A DNA stretch of 45,080 nucleotides from an uncultured Gammaproteobacteria bacterium. GTDB taxonomy: Bacteria > Pseudomonadota > Gammaproteobacteria > Pseudomonadales > Pseudohongiellaceae. Below the pieces are notes generated by a model. The model did no database searches. It was not told the DNA's origin and saw nothing but the letters and a program-made list of their open reading frames with translations. The translations under genes were made by a program, and so were the position numbers. Positions 18,294 to 29,589 of this stretch are shown here, in pieces; position 1 is the first letter of the stretch; each line of letters begins with the position of its first letter. The stretch is taken from positions 1-45,080 of the forward strand of contig CAISOD010000041.1 in NCBI GenBank assembly GCA_903887045.1. Reading direction: 5' to 3'.

Positions 18294-19481
18294 ATGAGTA
18301 TTTTTGATATTGTCGATGACGTACCACAACACGCTGTGATCAAGGTGATCGGTGTTGGCGGCGGCGGCTGTAATGCCGTCAAACACATGATCTCGAGGTC
18401 AATCGAGGGCGTGGATTTCATCTGTGCCAACACTGATGCGCAGGCGTTGGACAAGCTGGCTTGCCGCACGATCCTGAAACTGGGGCCACATGTCATCCGA
18501 GGTCTCGGTGCCGGTGGTCGTCCAGAAGTCGGTCGTCAGGCCGCGATGGAAGACCGCGAGCGTATCCGTGAAGCGATCGACGGCGCCGACATGGTGTTCG
18601 TTACCGCCGGCATGGGCGGTGGTACCGGGACCGGTGCAGCACCGGTGTTTGCCGAGATCGCCCGCGAGATGGGCATCCTTTGTGTGGCTGTGGTTACCAA
18701 ACCTTTCGGTTTCGAAGGCCGCAAGCGTGCTGCCCAAGCCGAGCAGGGTATCCGTGAACTGTCGGAGCATGTCGATTCGTTGATCACCATCCCGAACGAA
18801 AAGCTGATGAGCGTACTCGGCAGTGGTTCGTCGTTGCTGGATGCCTTCAGCAAGGCCAATGATGTGCTGCTCGGCGCCGTCAAAGGCATCTCCGACCTGA
18901 TCACGCGTGAAGGTCTGATCAACGTCGACTTTGCCGACGTGCGTACTGTGATGTCGGAAATGGGCATGGCGATGATGGGTACCGGCCGTGCCAGCGGGGA
19001 GACCCGCGCGCAGGAAGCCGCCGAAGCCGCCATCAAGAGTCCGCTGCTGGAAGACGTCAACTTGCAGGGCGCTCGCGGCATTCTCGTCAACATCACCGCC
19101 AACGAAAGCCTGACACTGGGTGAGTACTCGCAGGTGGGTGACATTATTTCCGAGTTCGCCTCTGAACTGGCCACAGTGATCGTGGGTACCGTGATTGATT
19201 CGTCGATGGGTGAAGAGATCAGTGTCACCGTGGTAGCAACCGGCCTTGGCAGCGCTGTAGAGCAGGCGCAGCCGGTTCCGGCCCGTGTTGTTATCGACAA
19301 TCCGTCGCGCCAGGCGCCTCGCCGGGATTTCTCGGGCTTGGATCGTCCGACTGCGCTGCGTCGGCAGTCGGCCACCCGCCCGGAAATGCCGCAGGCCCAA
19401 GCCTACGCCAAGGCAGTTGGTGCTGAAGCTGATATGGACTTCCTCGACATTCCGGCCTTTATCCGCAAACAGGCTGACTAG
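18294..19481 (+). CDS. ftsZ: Cell division GTPase FtsZ
   Basis: The tubulin-like Z-ring protein. The 395-residue product has [13 protein letters not shown] near residue 20, the tubulin signature [14 protein letters not shown] near 107, the T7 loop [12 protein letters not shown] near 206, a variable linker from about 318, and the conserved C-terminal peptide [14 protein letters not shown] that binds FtsA and ZipA. A GGGGG-type ribosome binding site precedes ATG 18294. A strong hairpin follows the gene (19495-19541). Confidence 0.98.
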   Translation: MSIFDIVDDVPQHAVIKVIGVGGGGCNAVKHMISRSIEGVDFICANTDAQALDKLACRTILKLGPHVIRGLGAGGRPEVGRQAAMEDRERIREAIDGADMVFVTAGMGGGTGTGAAPVFAEIAREMGILCVAVVTKPFGFEGRKRAAQAEQGIRELSEHVDSLITIPNEKLMSVLGSGSSLLDAFSKANDVLLGAVKGISDLITREGLINVDFADVRTVMSEMGMAMMGTGRASGETRAQEAAEAAIKSPLLEDVNLQGARGILVNITANESLTLGEYSQVGDIISEFASELATVIVGTVIDSSMGEEISVTVVATGLGSAVEQAQPVPARVVIDNPSRQAPRRDFSGLDRPTALRRQSATRPEMPQAQAYAKAVGAEADMDFLDIPAFIRKQAD

Positions 19482-19494
19482 AAATGCAAGGCCG

Positions 19495-19552
19495 CCACTG
19501 CAGGGAACCGGTCAAAGCCCCCGACCGGCCCCCTGTGGTGGACAGAATTTTT
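19495..19552 (+). terminator. Long hairpin between ftsZ and lpxC
   Basis: An outer 11-bp stem, CCACTGCAGGG (19495-19505) with CCCTGTGGTGG (19531-19541, two G-U pairs), encloses an AA/CC internal loop and a perfect 6-bp stem, CCGGTC (19508-19513) with GACCGG (19523-19528). TTTTT follows at 19548-19552, six bases beyond the stem. It probably ends or attenuates the dcw transcript before lpxC; the offset T run makes it an imperfect intrinsic terminator. Confidence 0.55.
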
Positions 19553-19576
19553 CGCTATGGGGGGCAGTTAAGGGTT

Positions 19577-19585
19577 TGCTAAGAT
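19577..19585 (+). promoter_or_regulatory. Extended -10 promoter motif for lpxC
   Basis: TGCTAAGAT (TGn plus TAAGAT) lies between the ftsZ-lpxC hairpin and the lpxC start, 22 bases before ATG 19608. It is identical to the motif at 128-136. It would let lpxC be expressed independently of the division operon. Confidence 0.4.
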
Positions 19586-19607
19586 TCCGAGATTGGGCAG
19601 AGGTAAG

Positions 19608-20528
19608 ATGAAAATCATGATCCGTCAACGTACCCTCAAAAACAGCATCAAGGCCACCGGCATCGGTTTGCACACCGGTGAAAAGGTGTACCTGACGCTG
19701 CGCCCGGCTCCTGTGGATACTGGCATAGTCTTCAGTCGTACCGATCTCAACCCTGCTGTCAGCATTCCTGCTCTGGCCGAGAACGTTGGTGAGACCACGC
19801 TGTCTTCGACGCTGGTCAAAGGTGATGTGCGTATTTCGACTGTCGAACATCTGATGTCGGCCATGTCCGGTCTTGGCATCGACAACGCCTATGTCGATGT
19901 CAGTGCCCCCGAAGTACCGATCATGGACGGCAGTGCCGGCCCTTTCGTGTTCCTGATCCAGTCGGCTGGTATCGAAGAGCAGAACGCTCCCAAGAAATAC
20001 ATGCGCATTACCAAGGAAATCAGCGTTTCCCAGGGTGACAAGGTGGTCAAGTTGAAGCCGTTCAACGGTTTCAAAGTGGGCTACACGCTGCTTTATGATC
20101 ACCCGGTTCATCGCAAATACACCAAACAGGCCTGCATCGACTTCTCCAGCACCTCGTTCGTCAAGGAAGTCAGTCGCGCGCGTACCTTCGGTTTCATGCA
20201 CGAATTCGAAGAGCTGCGGAACCGCAATCTGGCATTGGGTGCAAGCATGGACAACGCCGTGGCCATCGGTGATTACCGGGTGTTGAACGAAGACGGTCTG
20301 CGCTACGAGGACGAGTTCGTCAAGCACAAGATTCTCGATTCCATCGGCGACCTGTACCTGTTGGGCAAGACCCTGATTGGTGAATTCAGCGGCTACAAAT
20401 CCGGTCATGCGCTCAATAACCTGTTGTTACGCAAGCTTATTTCCAGCAAGGACTGCTGGGAAATCGTTACCTTCGAAGAAGAAAACGACGCCCCCATTTC
20501 TTACCTGCGCCCGGTCTTTGCAGGCTAA
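19608..20528 (+). CDS. lpxC: UDP-3-O-acyl-GlcNAc deacetylase
   Basis: LpxC catalyses the committed zinc-dependent deacetylation of lipid A synthesis in the cytoplasm. The protein has [20 protein letters not shown] at the start, the zinc site histidine in [27 protein letters not shown] with the second zinc His and Asp, and the catalytic SGHALNN near the C-terminus. AGAGG at 19599-19603 is four bases before ATG 19608 (306 residues) and thirteen before ATG 19617 (303 residues, the family's usual N-terminus). I use 19608 on spacing; 19617 is a real alternative. Confidence 0.96.
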   Translation: MKIMIRQRTLKNSIKATGIGLHTGEKVYLTLRPAPVDTGIVFSRTDLNPAVSIPALAENVGETTLSSTLVKGDVRISTVEHLMSAMSGLGIDNAYVDVSAPEVPIMDGSAGPFVFLIQSAGIEEQNAPKKYMRITKEISVSQGDKVVKLKPFNGFKVGYTLLYDHPVHRKYTKQACIDFSSTSFVKEVSRARTFGFMHEFEELRNRNLALGASMDNAVAIGDYRVLNEDGLRYEDEFVKHKILDSIGDLYLLGKTLIGEFSGYKSGHALNNLLLRKLISSKDCWEIVTFEEENDAPISYLRPVFAG

Positions 20529-20538
20529 AGAGTTTTTC

Positions 20539-20547
20539 TGCTATCTT
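20539..20547 (+). promoter_or_regulatory. Extended -10 promoter motif for M23 peptidase gene
   Basis: TGCTATCTT (TGn plus TATCTT) lies 11 bases after the lpxC stop and about 95 before the next ATG. An imperfect hairpin (CATTGCC...GGCAATG, 20552-20583) and the tandem TTTTCCGAAAA repeat lie between it and the gene. No convincing -35 element is seen. Confidence 0.3.
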
Positions 20548-20612
20548 CGGTCCATTGCCAGTGCCGGCCCATTGGTCGGCAATGCAGCAGGGTCCGTTTT
20601 CTGGTGTGTTGG

Positions 20613-20634
20613 TTTTCCGAAAATTTTCCGAAAA
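20613..20634 (+). repeat. Two exact tandem copies of TTTTCCGAAAA
   Basis: The 11-mer TTTTCCGAAAA is repeated without spacing at 20613-20623 and 20624-20634, ending eight bases before the ATG of the M23 peptidase gene. Each unit is close to dyad-symmetric and one unit equals roughly one helical turn, as expected for two adjacent protein-binding sites. There is no recognisable ribosome binding site apart from this AG-rich edge. Confidence 0.6.
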
Positions 20635-20642
20635 GCAGAACG

Positions 20643-21569
20643 ATGAAAATAATTATTGTCGATGCCCGTCATGGAGCATCCAGGTCGATTACCGTCAAAG
20701 GCTGGCTGCGGCTTGGCCTGGGCCTGTGTCTGCTGGGCCTGCCAATGCTGATCGGTTACAGCGCCTATCTGATGGCCGAAGCCCGGGGTGTAAAAGTAGC
20801 GCGGGATGCTGCTACTGAAGCCTGGACTGAATCGATGCGTGAGCAGGAAGCTGATCTCACCAAGGTCAAAGAAGATACCGTCAGTCGTCTCGAAGCCCTC
20901 ACTGTCCGGCTAGCCAACCTGCAAGCCCGTCTCGTACGCCTCGATGCGCTCGGCGAAAAACTCTCCGCTGTTGCCGGACTTGCTGATACTGACTTTGATT
21001 TCAGCCAGGAGCCCGCAGTGGGGGGTATTGAAGTTCTCGACGGCCAGCCTGCCGCACCTGACTTCATCGGCGAACTTGAAGCGCTCGAAAAGCGTATCGG
21101 TGAACGTCAGCAGCAGCTGGAAATGCTCAATTCGATGATGACCGAACGCCAAAGTATGGCCGAGTTCGACGTCTCCGGTCGCCCGGTCATTGGTGGCTAT
21201 ATCAGCTCCACTTACGGGCTTCGGCTGGATCCGTTTACAGGTAACCGTGCGTTCCACGAGGGTGTGGACTTCAATACCGGCCGTGTGGGCGAAGACGTGT
21301 TCGCGGTAGCGGCAGGCGTCGTGAACTACTCGGGCTGGAAAGACGGCTACGGTCGCATGGTGCAGATCGATCACGGCAATGGTTTCGAAACACTCTACGC
21401 CCATGACCAGAAACTGCTGGTGAAAGAAGGTGATGTTGTCAAGAAAGGCCAGGTCATTGCCCTCTCCGGCACTTCTGGCCGTTCAACCGGCCCGCATGTG
21501 CACTTCGAAGTGCACAAAAATGGTCGTGTAGTCGATCCGGCCTCGTACATCCAAAGCACGATCCGCTGA
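20643..21569 (+). CDS. Membrane-anchored M23 (LytM) peptidase
   Basis: A 308-residue envelope protein. It has one membrane segment near residues 22-43, a coiled coil about 50-115, and a C-terminal M23 domain with zinc residues in FHEGVDF and HVHFEV, plus the GNGFETLYAHDQKLLVKEGD core. With the HxxxD and HxH motifs intact it may be an active glycyl/DAP-type endopeptidase; some relatives are only amidase activators. The frame opens at 20604, but ATG 20643 begins the compact N-terminus and is chosen although no clear ribosome binding site is seen. Position between lpxC and secA matches a conserved pseudomonad M23 gene. Confidence 0.88.
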   Translation: MKIIIVDARHGASRSITVKGWLRLGLGLCLLGLPMLIGYSAYLMAEARGVKVARDAATEAWTESMREQEADLTKVKEDTVSRLEALTVRLANLQARLVRLDALGEKLSAVAGLADTDFDFSQEPAVGGIEVLDGQPAAPDFIGELEALEKRIGERQQQLEMLNSMMTERQSMAEFDVSGRPVIGGYISSTYGLRLDPFTGNRAFHEGVDFNTGRVGEDVFAVAAGVVNYSGWKDGYGRMVQIDHGNGFETLYAHDQKLLVKEGDVVKKGQVIALSGTSGRSTGPHVHFEVHKNGRVVDPASYIQSTIR

Positions 21570-21597
21570 GCTTCTCTTCCCCATAGCGGGCCCTCCT

Positions 21598-21618
21598 GCA
21601 GCGGGCTGCCTTTTTTTT
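21598..21618 (+). terminator. Short hairpin with T8 tract
   Basis: GCAG (21598-21601) and CTGC (21606-21609) form a small stem with a CGGG loop, then C and eight T residues (21611-21618). The T run favours an intrinsic terminator for the M23 gene, although the stem is short. Confidence 0.5.
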
Positions 21619-21714
21619 GCGTAATGAGTTGCGCAAATAGCCCCTCAGCGTTGGCTATTCCCGCTGGCAGTACCGACTCCTGTTCAATACCCTGTTTCCA
21701 TTGCGGTAATTTCT

Positions 21715-24483
<2,769 letters not shown>

Positions 24484-24514
24484 CCCGCCTTCGCCCTCTG
24501 TGGGCTATGGCGGG
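24484..24514 (+). terminator. Hairpin after secA
   Basis: CCCGCC (24484-24489) pairs with GGCGGG (24509-24514) and, within it, GCCC (24493-24496) pairs with GGGC (24502-24505), across a symmetric 3-by-3 internal loop. It begins immediately after the secA stop. No T tract follows, so it may stabilise the 3' end rather than terminate. Confidence 0.45.
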
Positions 24515-24561
24515 CAAGCCCGGGGTGGATGGACTAAGGCACAGCAGACGGGAAAACGATA

Positions 24562-25779
24562 ATGGCGGTAGGTGGTGGTGAGTTGGAGGTGTTGCATCCG
24601 GTTGGTGGCGTGCGGATGGCGGCGGTGTCGGCGGGAATCAAGAAACCTGGCCGGCTTGACGTTGTCTTGTTCGAACTCGCCAGCGGCAGCGTAACAGGTG
24701 GTGTCTTCACCACTAATGCGTTCTGCGCAGCTCCCGTGGTGTTGTGCAAGCAACATCTGGCGCAAACCCCACCGCGCTATTTCCTGATCAATACCGGCAA
24801 TGCCAATGCCGGCACCGGCATGCCAGGCATGCAGGCAGCACAGAGCTGCTGTGAAGCATTGGCGCAAGCCGCCGGTGTCAGCAGTGAGTCGGTATTGCCG
24901 TTTTCCACTGGAGTTATCGGTGAGTTGCTGCCTGCTGCCAAGATCAATGCGGTAGTAGGAGCTGCCTTGGCAGAACTCACCGGCAACGAATGGCACAAGG
25001 TAGCGCGCGGCATCATGACTACTGACACGCGCCCCAAGGCAGCATCGACACAACTGCAACTCGGCGGCAGTACCATCACCATCACCGGCATCGCCAAGGG
25101 AGCCGGCATGATCAAGCCGAACATGGCGACGATGCTCGGCTATGTCTTCACCGATCTCGCGATGGATGCTGCAACAGTACAAGCGCTGGCGAAGCAGTCA
25201 GCCGACAAGTCGTTCAACCGTATCACTGTCGATGGAGATACCTCGACCAATGATTGCTGCATGCTGGTGGCCACTGGCCACAGCGGCGTGCAGTTCGCTG
25301 CACTTGCTGCAGCCGAACAACAACAATTCATCGCTGCGCTGCAGGCTGTGTTCATTGATCTCGCCACTGCGATCATCCGCGATGGCGAAGGCGCGACCAA
25401 GTTCGTCACAATAAATGTCCAAGGCGGTGCATCCACTCAGGAGTGTTTGCAGGTGGGTTATGCCATCGGTGAATCGCCGCTGGTAAAGACCGCACTTTTT
25501 GCATCGGATCCGAACTGGGGCCGCATACTGGCGGCCGTCGGGCGGGCAGGTCTGCAGAACCTGCAACTCGACAACATCGAAATCCGTCTTGACGACGTTT
25601 GCATCGTCAGCAACGGTGCGAGGGCGCCGGGTTACACCGAAGCTGCAGGTCAGGCGGTGTTATCCAAAGCAGAGTTCTCGATCAACGTCAGTCTTGGTCG
25701 CGGCAACTGCAACGAAACGCTGTGGACCTGCGACTTCTCGCATGACTACGTCACCATCAATGCCGAGTACCGCACTTGA
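24562..25779 (+). CDS. argJ: Bifunctional ornithine acetyltransferase / NAG synthase
   Basis: ArgJ recycles the acetyl group from N-acetylornithine to glutamate in arginine synthesis and can also make N-acetylglutamate. The 405-residue precursor self-cleaves into alpha and beta chains; the site KGAGMIKPNMATMLGY near residue 185 is present with the nucleophilic Thr. NTGNANAGTG, TVDGDTSTND and ASDPNWGRILAAVGRAG are further family motifs. The N-terminus before the VGGVRMAAVSAGIKK core is short, so ATG 24562 is accepted. The stop overlaps the mutT TTG start by four bases. Confidence 0.96.
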   Translation: MAVGGGELEVLHPVGGVRMAAVSAGIKKPGRLDVVLFELASGSVTGGVFTTNAFCAAPVVLCKQHLAQTPPRYFLINTGNANAGTGMPGMQAAQSCCEALAQAAGVSSESVLPFSTGVIGELLPAAKINAVVGAALAELTGNEWHKVARGIMTTDTRPKAASTQLQLGGSTITITGIAKGAGMIKPNMATMLGYVFTDLAMDAATVQALAKQSADKSFNRITVDGDTSTNDCCMLVATGHSGVQFAALAAAEQQQFIAALQAVFIDLATAIIRDGEGATKFVTINVQGGASTQECLQVGYAIGESPLVKTALFASDPNWGRILAAVGRAGLQNLQLDNIEIRLDDVCIVSNGARAPGYTEAAGQAVLSKAEFSINVSLGRGNCNETLWTCDFSHDYVTINAEYRT

Positions 25780-26177
25780 GCCGAAAGGTCCACGTTGCCG
25801 CTGGTGTCATTCTAAACAACAGCAATGAAGTGTTGCTGGCACTGCGTCCGCAGCATAAACACCAGGGCGGCTTGTGGGAATTCCCGGGCGGCAAGGTGGA
25901 GCCGGGTGAACCAGTGCAAACAGCGCTGGCGCGTGAACTGCTCGAAGAGCTCAATCTTGTAGTCGAGCACGCTGAACCTTTGCTGGTCACTGAACACGAC
26001 TACGGCGACAAGCAGGTAATGCTTGATGTGTGGACAGTACGGCATTTCAGCGGCATCCCGGAAGGCCGCGAAGGCCAGCAGTTGCGCTGGGTGAAACTCA
26101 CCGACCTGTCGGATTACCAATTCCCGCGAGCCAATGTCATCATCGTGGAAACCCTGCTGAAGCCGAAACAACAATAA
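25776..26177 (+). CDS. mutT: 8-oxo-dGTP diphosphatase (Nudix)
   Basis: MutT removes 8-oxo-dGTP from the nucleotide pool and so prevents A-to-C transversions. The 133-residue protein carries the full Nudix box GGKVEPGE...RELLEELNL at about residues 38-60, preceded by LLALRPQHKHQGGLWEFPG. The only suitable start is TTG 25776, which overlaps the argJ stop as TTGA; a rare start suggests low, coupled translation. secA-(argJ)-mutT order is common in gammaproteobacteria. Confidence 0.94.
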   Translation: MSRKVHVAAGVILNNSNEVLLALRPQHKHQGGLWEFPGGKVEPGEPVQTALARELLEELNLVVEHAEPLLVTEHDYGDKQVMLDVWTVRHFSGIPEGREGQQLRWVKLTDLSDYQFPRANVIIVETLLKPKQQ

Positions 26178-26196
26178 TCAGCAAAGGAGTTGTTGT

Positions 26197-27255
26197 ATGT
26201 GGCCACTCATCAAGGATCTGCTGCGACGCTGGATATTGCCGCTGCCTGGCATCAAGCCCCTCTACGGCGCCTGGAGTTACAAGCGCCGGCTCGAGCGTGA
26301 AAAACGTATCTATGATGGCTGCATGAACGTGCACGAACTGCCAGCCATCTTCCACTATTGGTCCAACACGCATCTGGCACCGAAGAAGTTCCACCGTTTC
26401 GGCATTACTGATCCCGAACAGTTCTATCAGCTCTATATCGAAAAATTCCATCAGCAACATCCGCAGGCAACGATGCAGCTACTCAGCATCGGCAGTGGCA
26501 ATTGCGATCTGGAAGCGCGACTCGCACGCAAACTGGTTGATAACGGCATTACGGCATTCACGCTTGAATGTCTCGATCTCAACGACACCATGCTGGCGCG
26601 CGGACGTGAACATGCGCAGAGCCTCGGCGTGGCCGACCACATCCTTAGCACCAGCGCCGACTTCAATCACTGGCAGCCGACGGTGACGTATGACGTCATC
26701 ATCGCCAACCAGTGCCTGCACCACGTGCAGGACCTTGAACAGCTGTTTGCCTTGATCAAGGGCTGTCTGAATCCGGCCGGCTATTTCCTTACCTCAGACA
26801 TGATTGGCCGCAACGGCCATCTGCGCTGGCCCGAGGCGCTGAAGCTGGTGCAGGAATTCTGGCAGGAACTACCCGACAGTTATCGTTATAACCGGATGCT
26901 CAGACGCAAGGAAAAGAAGTACATCAACCACGATTGCTCTACGCACAGCTTTGAAGGCATCCGCGCGCAAGACATTCTTCCGCTGTTGATCGAACACTTT
27001 CATTTCGAATTGTTCGTGCCGTTTTCCAACATCGTGATGGTGTTCATCGACAGACCGTTCGGCCACAACTTCAACGCAGAAGCTGCGTGGGACCGCGACT
27101 TCATTGATCGTGTTGAGGCGAGGGATGAAGCAGGAATCCTGAGTGGTGAGTTGAGCCCCACCCAGATGATGGCGGTGCTGCGCACGGTACCGGTCGAGAC
27201 CCAATTGCTGGATCCCCGACTGACACCGGCCGCCTGTGTCAGACGGCCGGCATAA
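26197..27255 (+). CDS. Class I SAM-dependent methyltransferase, substrate unknown
   Basis: A 352-residue soluble protein with a class I methyltransferase core in its middle. Motif I is LLSIGSGNCDLEARLA near residue 90, an acidic loop LECLDLNDTML follows, and IIANQCLHHVQDLEQL near 168 is motif IV of the methyltransferase-11/12 type. About 85 residues precede the core, and a C-terminal region of about 130 residues with many aromatic residues follows; neither is recognised. AAAGGAG lies eight bases before ATG 26197, and the gap from mutT is 19 bases, so it is probably in the argJ-mutT unit. Substrate is not predictable. Confidence 0.8.
   Translation: MWPLIKDLLRRWILPLPGIKPLYGAWSYKRRLEREKRIYDGCMNVHELPAIFHYWSNTHLAPKKFHRFGITDPEQFYQLYIEKFHQQHPQATMQLLSIGSGNCDLEARLARKLVDNGITAFTLECLDLNDTMLARGREHAQSLGVADHILSTSADFNHWQPTVTYDVIIANQCLHHVQDLEQLFALIKGCLNPAGYFLTSDMIGRNGHLRWPEALKLVQEFWQELPDSYRYNRMLRRKEKKYINHDCSTHSFEGIRAQDILPLLIEHFHFELFVPFSNIVMVFIDRPFGHNFNAEAAWDRDFIDRVEARDEAGILSGELSPTQMMAVLRTVPVETQLLDPRLTPAACVRRPA
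27220..27250 (+). other. Interlocked inverted repeats at 3' end of methyltransferase gene
   Basis: CCGGCCG (27226-27232) pairs perfectly with CGGCCGG (27244-27250). CTGACAC (27220-27226) pairs perfectly with GTGTCAG (27236-27242). The two hairpins share bases and cannot form together. They lie in the last codons, before the convergent dehydrogenase gene. No T tract is present on either strand. Confidence 0.5.
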
Positions 27256-27276
27256 CGTTTACAGTATCGGCAGTAC

Positions 27277-29364
27277 TTATTGCGCCATCAGCGCCGCGCG
27301 GCGCGACAGGATGTATTGCTTGATCGAGTCGGCTTCCTGCTCGCTGAGATACTCTCCCAGATTCGGCATGCCAAGGCCGCTATAGGCGCCCTCACGTACG
27401 ATGTTCTGGAAGATGTTGTAGGTAGCAGGCGCCGCGTAGCGCAGGTCTGCCAACGAACCACCGCTCGCTGCATTGCGGCCATGGCACATAGCGCAGCGCT
27501 CCGCGAAAATGTCGCTGCCCTGCTGCAGCACGGCAGGGTCGTCGTTGAATTCCACTTTAGTGAGCTCAGGATAAGGTTGGCCTTTGACCGGCACGATGTT
27601 CTTGTCGCCACCAATCACGAAGGTCCACAGCCGGCCTTCCGGTTTGTATTCCCCGGCAGGGTTGACCCCGAACAGCGCAGTAGCCCCACCCCAGCCGGCG
27701 AGTACTGACACATATTGTTTGCCATCGAGTGCGTAGGTGATCGGCGGCGCCATCACGGCGACGCCAAGATCGACATCCCACAACTTTTGGCCGTCGTCGG
27801 CAGCATAGGCCAGCAGATGACCATCTGAAGTGCCCTGGAAGACCAGGTTGCCGGCAGTAGCCAGCGTGCCGCCATTGACCGAGTTCGGATAGTCGATCTG
27901 CCAGCGCGGCTTCATTTCGAGTGGATCCCAGGCCAGCAGTGCACCCGGCGTCGGATTCACCGGGCCGACTCCTTCCACATATTCTTCCTGCGGGCGCTGT
28001 GGCAGCGCTGCGCTGTTGCCGAGTACAACGCCGGTATTCCATTTGCCGGGCTGGTATTCAAACTCCGGCTCTTTCACGTAGTTGAAGCGGCTGCCCTGTT
28101 GGGTCGGCAAGTAGACCAGCCCGGTCAACGGGCTGTATGACATCGGGTGCCAATTGTGGGCGCCACCCGGGCCGGGCATCACGGTTGATACGAAATCCTT
28201 GTAGCGGGCATGCACCGTCTCGATCGGCCGGCCGGTTTCCTTGCTGATGCCGGTGGCCCAGGTCACGTTGGCGTAAGGCTCGGCCGACAACAGTTCGCCG
28301 GTAATACGATCAAGCACGTAGAAGAAGCCGTTCTTCGGCGCCTGCATGATGACCTTGCGCTCCTTGCCGTCGATCACCAGCTCGGCCTGCATCAAACCTT
28401 GCACGGCTGTGAAGTCCCAGTCGTCGCCCGGGGTAGTCTGGTAATACCAGGCTACGCGGCCGGTATCGACGTGCAATGCAACTATCGACGACAAGAACAG
28501 GTTGTCGCCCTTGCCCGCGCTGCGCAGCTCGCGGCTCCACGGCGAACCGTTGCCGGTTCCCACGTAGACGAGTTTCGCTTCCGGGTCGTAGATGATGGAA
28601 TCCCACGAGGTGCCGCCTCCGCCAACCTCCCACCACTTGCCGAACCAGGTGGTGGCGGCGAACTCCATGTCCGGGTTCTCGAAGCCGTCAGCCGGGTTAC
28701 CGGGGACCACCCAGAAGCGCCAGGCTTCGGCGCCGGTTTCGGCGTCATAGGCTGTCACATAACCGCGTGCGCCCAGCTCGGAACCGCCGTTGCCGATCAG
28801 CACCTTGCCATCGGCAATGCGCGGTGCACCAGTGATGGTATAGGGGCGACTCTGGTCTACTGTCACCACACTCCACAGCTCTTTGCCGGTCTTTGCATCC
28901 AGCGCGATCAATCGACCATCGATGGCACCGACATAAATCTTGCCTTCGTAGATTGCCACACCACGGTTGACCACATCGCAGCAGGCTTTCCAGCCAATGC
29001 TCTTGTCGACCTGAGGATCGTAGTCCCACAGCTTTTCACCGGTGCGGGCATCCAGTGCGAACACGCTGCTCCACGGCCGGGAGGCATAGATGACTCCATC
29101 ATGCACCAGTGGGGTGGCTTCAAGTCCGCGGAAGGAGTCGGTGTCGAAGGTCCACGCCACCCCAAGCTCGGCTACGTTGCTGTCGTTGACCTGGTCCAGC
29201 GTGCTGAAACGGGTTTCGGCGTAATCATGGCCATAGGTGAGCCAATCGGAATTTTGCGCGGCATTTGCGAGCGCGGCGCTGTCCTGGGCGTAGAGTGGAA
29301 AACAGGGCAGGGCACTGGCGAGCAGAACGCCAAGCGCAAGCACGGACCTTGTGCGCGTGAACAT
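27277..29364 (-). CDS. Exported PQQ-dependent quinohaemoprotein alcohol dehydrogenase
   Basis: A 695-residue periplasmic dehydrogenase with pyrroloquinoline quinone and one c-type haem (type II alcohol dehydrogenase layout). After a signal peptide (about 1-26, cleaved after LYA) comes an eight-bladed propeller. The ring disulfide C128-C129 is in KACCDVVNRG, E196 and N272 (GGSELG, TGNGS) are likely metal ligands, and D317 in DDWDFT is the likely catalytic base. Two residues later is T319; lanthanide enzymes have Asp there, so calcium is predicted. The C-terminal cytochrome has CAMCH (624-628) and a Met ligand near 666 in GLGMPN. GGAGG stands eight bases before the ATG. It faces the methyltransferase gene and is divergent from the next gene. 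No PQQ synthesis genes are in view; the natural alcohol is unknown. Confidence 0.92.
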   Translation of the reverse strand: MFTRTRSVLALGVLLASALPCFPLYAQDSAALANAAQNSDWLTYGHDYAETRFSTLDQVNDSNVAELGVAWTFDTDSFRGLEATPLVHDGVIYASRPWSSVFALDARTGEKLWDYDPQVDKSIGWKACCDVVNRGVAIYEGKIYVGAIDGRLIALDAKTGKELWSVVTVDQSRPYTITGAPRIADGKVLIGNGGSELGARGYVTAYDAETGAEAWRFWVVPGNPADGFENPDMEFAATTWFGKWWEVGGGGTSWDSIIYDPEAKLVYVGTGNGSPWSRELRSAGKGDNLFLSSIVALHVDTGRVAWYYQTTPGDDWDFTAVQGLMQAELVIDGKERKVIMQAPKNGFFYVLDRITGELLSAEPYANVTWATGISKETGRPIETVHARYKDFVSTVMPGPGGAHNWHPMSYSPLTGLVYLPTQQGSRFNYVKEPEFEYQPGKWNTGVVLGNSAALPQRPQEEYVEGVGPVNPTPGALLAWDPLEMKPRWQIDYPNSVNGGTLATAGNLVFQGTSDGHLLAYAADDGQKLWDVDLGVAVMAPPITYALDGKQYVSVLAGWGGATALFGVNPAGEYKPEGRLWTFVIGGDKNIVPVKGQPYPELTKVEFNDDPAVLQQGSDIFAERCAMCHGRNAASGGSLADLRYAAPATYNIFQNIVREGAYSGLGMPNLGEYLSEQEADSIKQYILSRRAALMAQ

Positions 29365-29589
29365 GGGGAGAACCTCCGGTTATAAAGTGGTATAGCCGCC
29401 AATGGCTTGGCATGGGCGCAGTGATTGTGCGCATGGCGTCGGCTTTTGCAAGTATGGTTGCGCTATCGGTTTGTTGATTTTTCTGCACAAATCCTCAAGA
29501 AGAGAAGTCAAATATCCATGGGCCGTGATGTGCGATGCAGCTCGCTTGGTTTATGCTTCCGGCAAGCCCTGAAGTGAGAACCCAATCGT

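Noticed and set aside
28210-29385. Plus-strand open frame of 391 codons opposite the PQQ dehydrogenase
   Set aside because: Antisense shadow; the minus strand has a complete quinohaemoprotein with signal peptide and CxxCH.
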